DNA of 5,121 nt, from assembly GCA_015494595.1 (NCBI GenBank), contig WGAX01000151.1, positions 1-5,121 on the forward strand, given 5' to 3'. Under the pieces are notes generated by a model. That model was not told where the DNA came from. It saw only the letters and a list, made by a program, of their open reading frames with translations, and made no database searches. This stretch comes from Nitratiruptor sp. Lineage in GTDB: Bacteria; Campylobacterota; Campylobacteria; Campylobacterales; Nitratiruptoraceae. Made by a program: the position numbers and the translations under genes. Below are positions 4,509 to 5,121 of the stretch, piece after piece. Position 1 is the stretch's first letter. Each line of letters begins with the position of its first letter.

Positions 4509-5121
4509 CACCACTTCTTTAAAAGCTCTTTTGCCTCTTTAGACTCTTTATAATCCAAAAAGATTTTGAGCAGCTGCTTCGCTTTTTTGGTTTGGTGCAA
4601 TTTATGGAGTGCTTTAGCATATAAGATCCAGGCCTCCTCCTTTTCACGATTGAGCCTATTGGCTTTTCGTGCCCATTCTCGCGCTGCCTCATAGGCTCCT
4701 TTATGGTAGTAAGCCTGTGCAATTTTGATTGCTACCTCATAATTTTTTCGCACCCTATAAAGACGCTGCAACTGCTCTAGTGTCATCTCTTTTGTCTTAA
4801 TAATGTTATCGGTTAAGAGGGAGGGAGTTTTAATGGAAGAGGCTGAAGAGGATTGCAAGTGAGTCGAAGTATTCCTTTGAGCTATGAAGGTTTTAGAAAG
4901 ATATTTGCAGCTATCTCTTACTATTACATACTCTATATGATGCTGTTTGAATAGGGTAATAACTGGAGTCAACTCCTTTTTTCGTCTTTTTGTAGCACAT
5001 ACCAAAAAGAGCTGCCTCTGATTATTAGAAAGAAGTCTGCCATATACTATATGGCAGGCAATGCCCAATTTTTTAATTTCAGCTTTTCTTTTTAGAAGCT
5101 GGGGTAAATAATTTTCGTGTA
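4508..5121 (-). CDS. TPR-repeat protein of the secretion operon (5' end outside window)
   Basis: The reading frame is open from the right edge (first full codon 5119-5117) to TGA at 4510-4508, showing 203 C-terminal residues. The N-terminus is missing from the window. Three parts can be seen. A basic alpha/beta segment (visible residues 1 to about 70, with FLVCATKRRKKE and IEYVIVRD) faintly recalls SPOR-like folds. A Ser/Thr-rich linker (about 80-105) follows. Last come about two TPR units (about 125-200), one with AIKIAQAYYHKGAYEAAREWA and one with AWILYAKALHKLHQTKKAKQ, ending KKW. TPR proteins next to GspE/PilB ATPases usually act as scaffolding or pilotin-like assembly factors (compare MshN or PilF types); the exact role here is inferred. 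It overlaps the gspE ATG by one base, so the two are translationally coupled. A TTG at 5068 is not needed as a start because the frame continues upstream. Confidence 0.8.
   Translation of the reverse strand, partial: HENYLPQLLKRKAEIKKLGIACHIVYGRLLSNNQRQLFLVCATKRRKKELTPVITLFKQHHIEYVIVRDSCKYLSKTFIAQRNTSTHLQSSSASSIKTPSLLTDNIIKTKEMTLEQLQRLYRVRKNYEVAIKIAQAYYHKGAYEAAREWARKANRLNREKEEAWILYAKALHKLHQTKKAKQLLKIFLDYKESKEAKELLKKW

Noticed and set aside
4509..4514. GTG codons as the gspE start.
   Set aside because: The ATG at 4508 forms a TGATG overlap with the upstream stop, like the TAGTG overlap at gspF. The GTGs add only two residues and remain possible.
5066..5068. TTG start codon for the TPR protein, giving a 186-residue gene.
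   Set aside because: The frame is open through the right edge of the window with plausible protein sequence, and no ribosome binding site precedes the TTG. The gene is partial.

Overview
The window looks like chromosomal DNA of an AT-rich Gram-negative bacterium. The protein style and the tRNA block suggest a Campylobacterota (former Epsilonproteobacteria) lineage. That placement is inferred from memory of these families and was not tested.

Layout from left to right. (1) Positions 2-269, minus strand: three tRNA genes read Thr(UGU)-Tyr(GUA)-Gly(UCC), all with encoded CCA. They are driven by a near-consensus sigma-70 promoter (TTGACA-17-TACAAT) at 289-317. The order matches the classic thrU-tyrU-glyT-thrT-tuf block, so a tRNA-Thr(GGU) and tuf may lie just off the left edge. 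(2) Positions 397-1369, plus strand: two overlapping small genes for type IV pilin-like proteins (pseudopilins) with class III prepilin leaders. (3) Positions 1366-1599: the gap between convergent operons. It is not empty. It holds a 33-codon membrane-peptide ORF directly behind gspF, and what reads as the right-end relic of an IS200/IS605-type tnpB element. The relic consists of a C-terminal TnpB tail fragment, a scaffold resembling a TnpB guide RNA (omegaRNA/reRNA), its 9-bp terminal hairpin and a TTCAC end. (4) Positions 1600-5121, minus strand: a tightly coupled operon of a TPR protein (5' end outside the window), a GspE/PilB-type assembly ATPase and a GspF/PilC-type inner-membrane platform protein, joined by 1-base overlaps, with the small membrane ORF 2 bases further on.

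Together the secretion genes encode the core of a type II secretion or type IV pilus-like machine. The ATPase in the cytoplasm drives the platform protein, which feeds processed pseudopilins into a periplasmic pseudopilus. No secretin, prepilin peptidase or alignment proteins are present here, so they must be encoded elsewhere if the machine works.

The observation most worth pursuing is the tnpB/omegaRNA relic. Its end lies exactly on the stop codon of the second pseudopilin gene. It sits on the strand that read-through from the secretion operon would transcribe, and its guide position is antisense to the pseudopilin gene.
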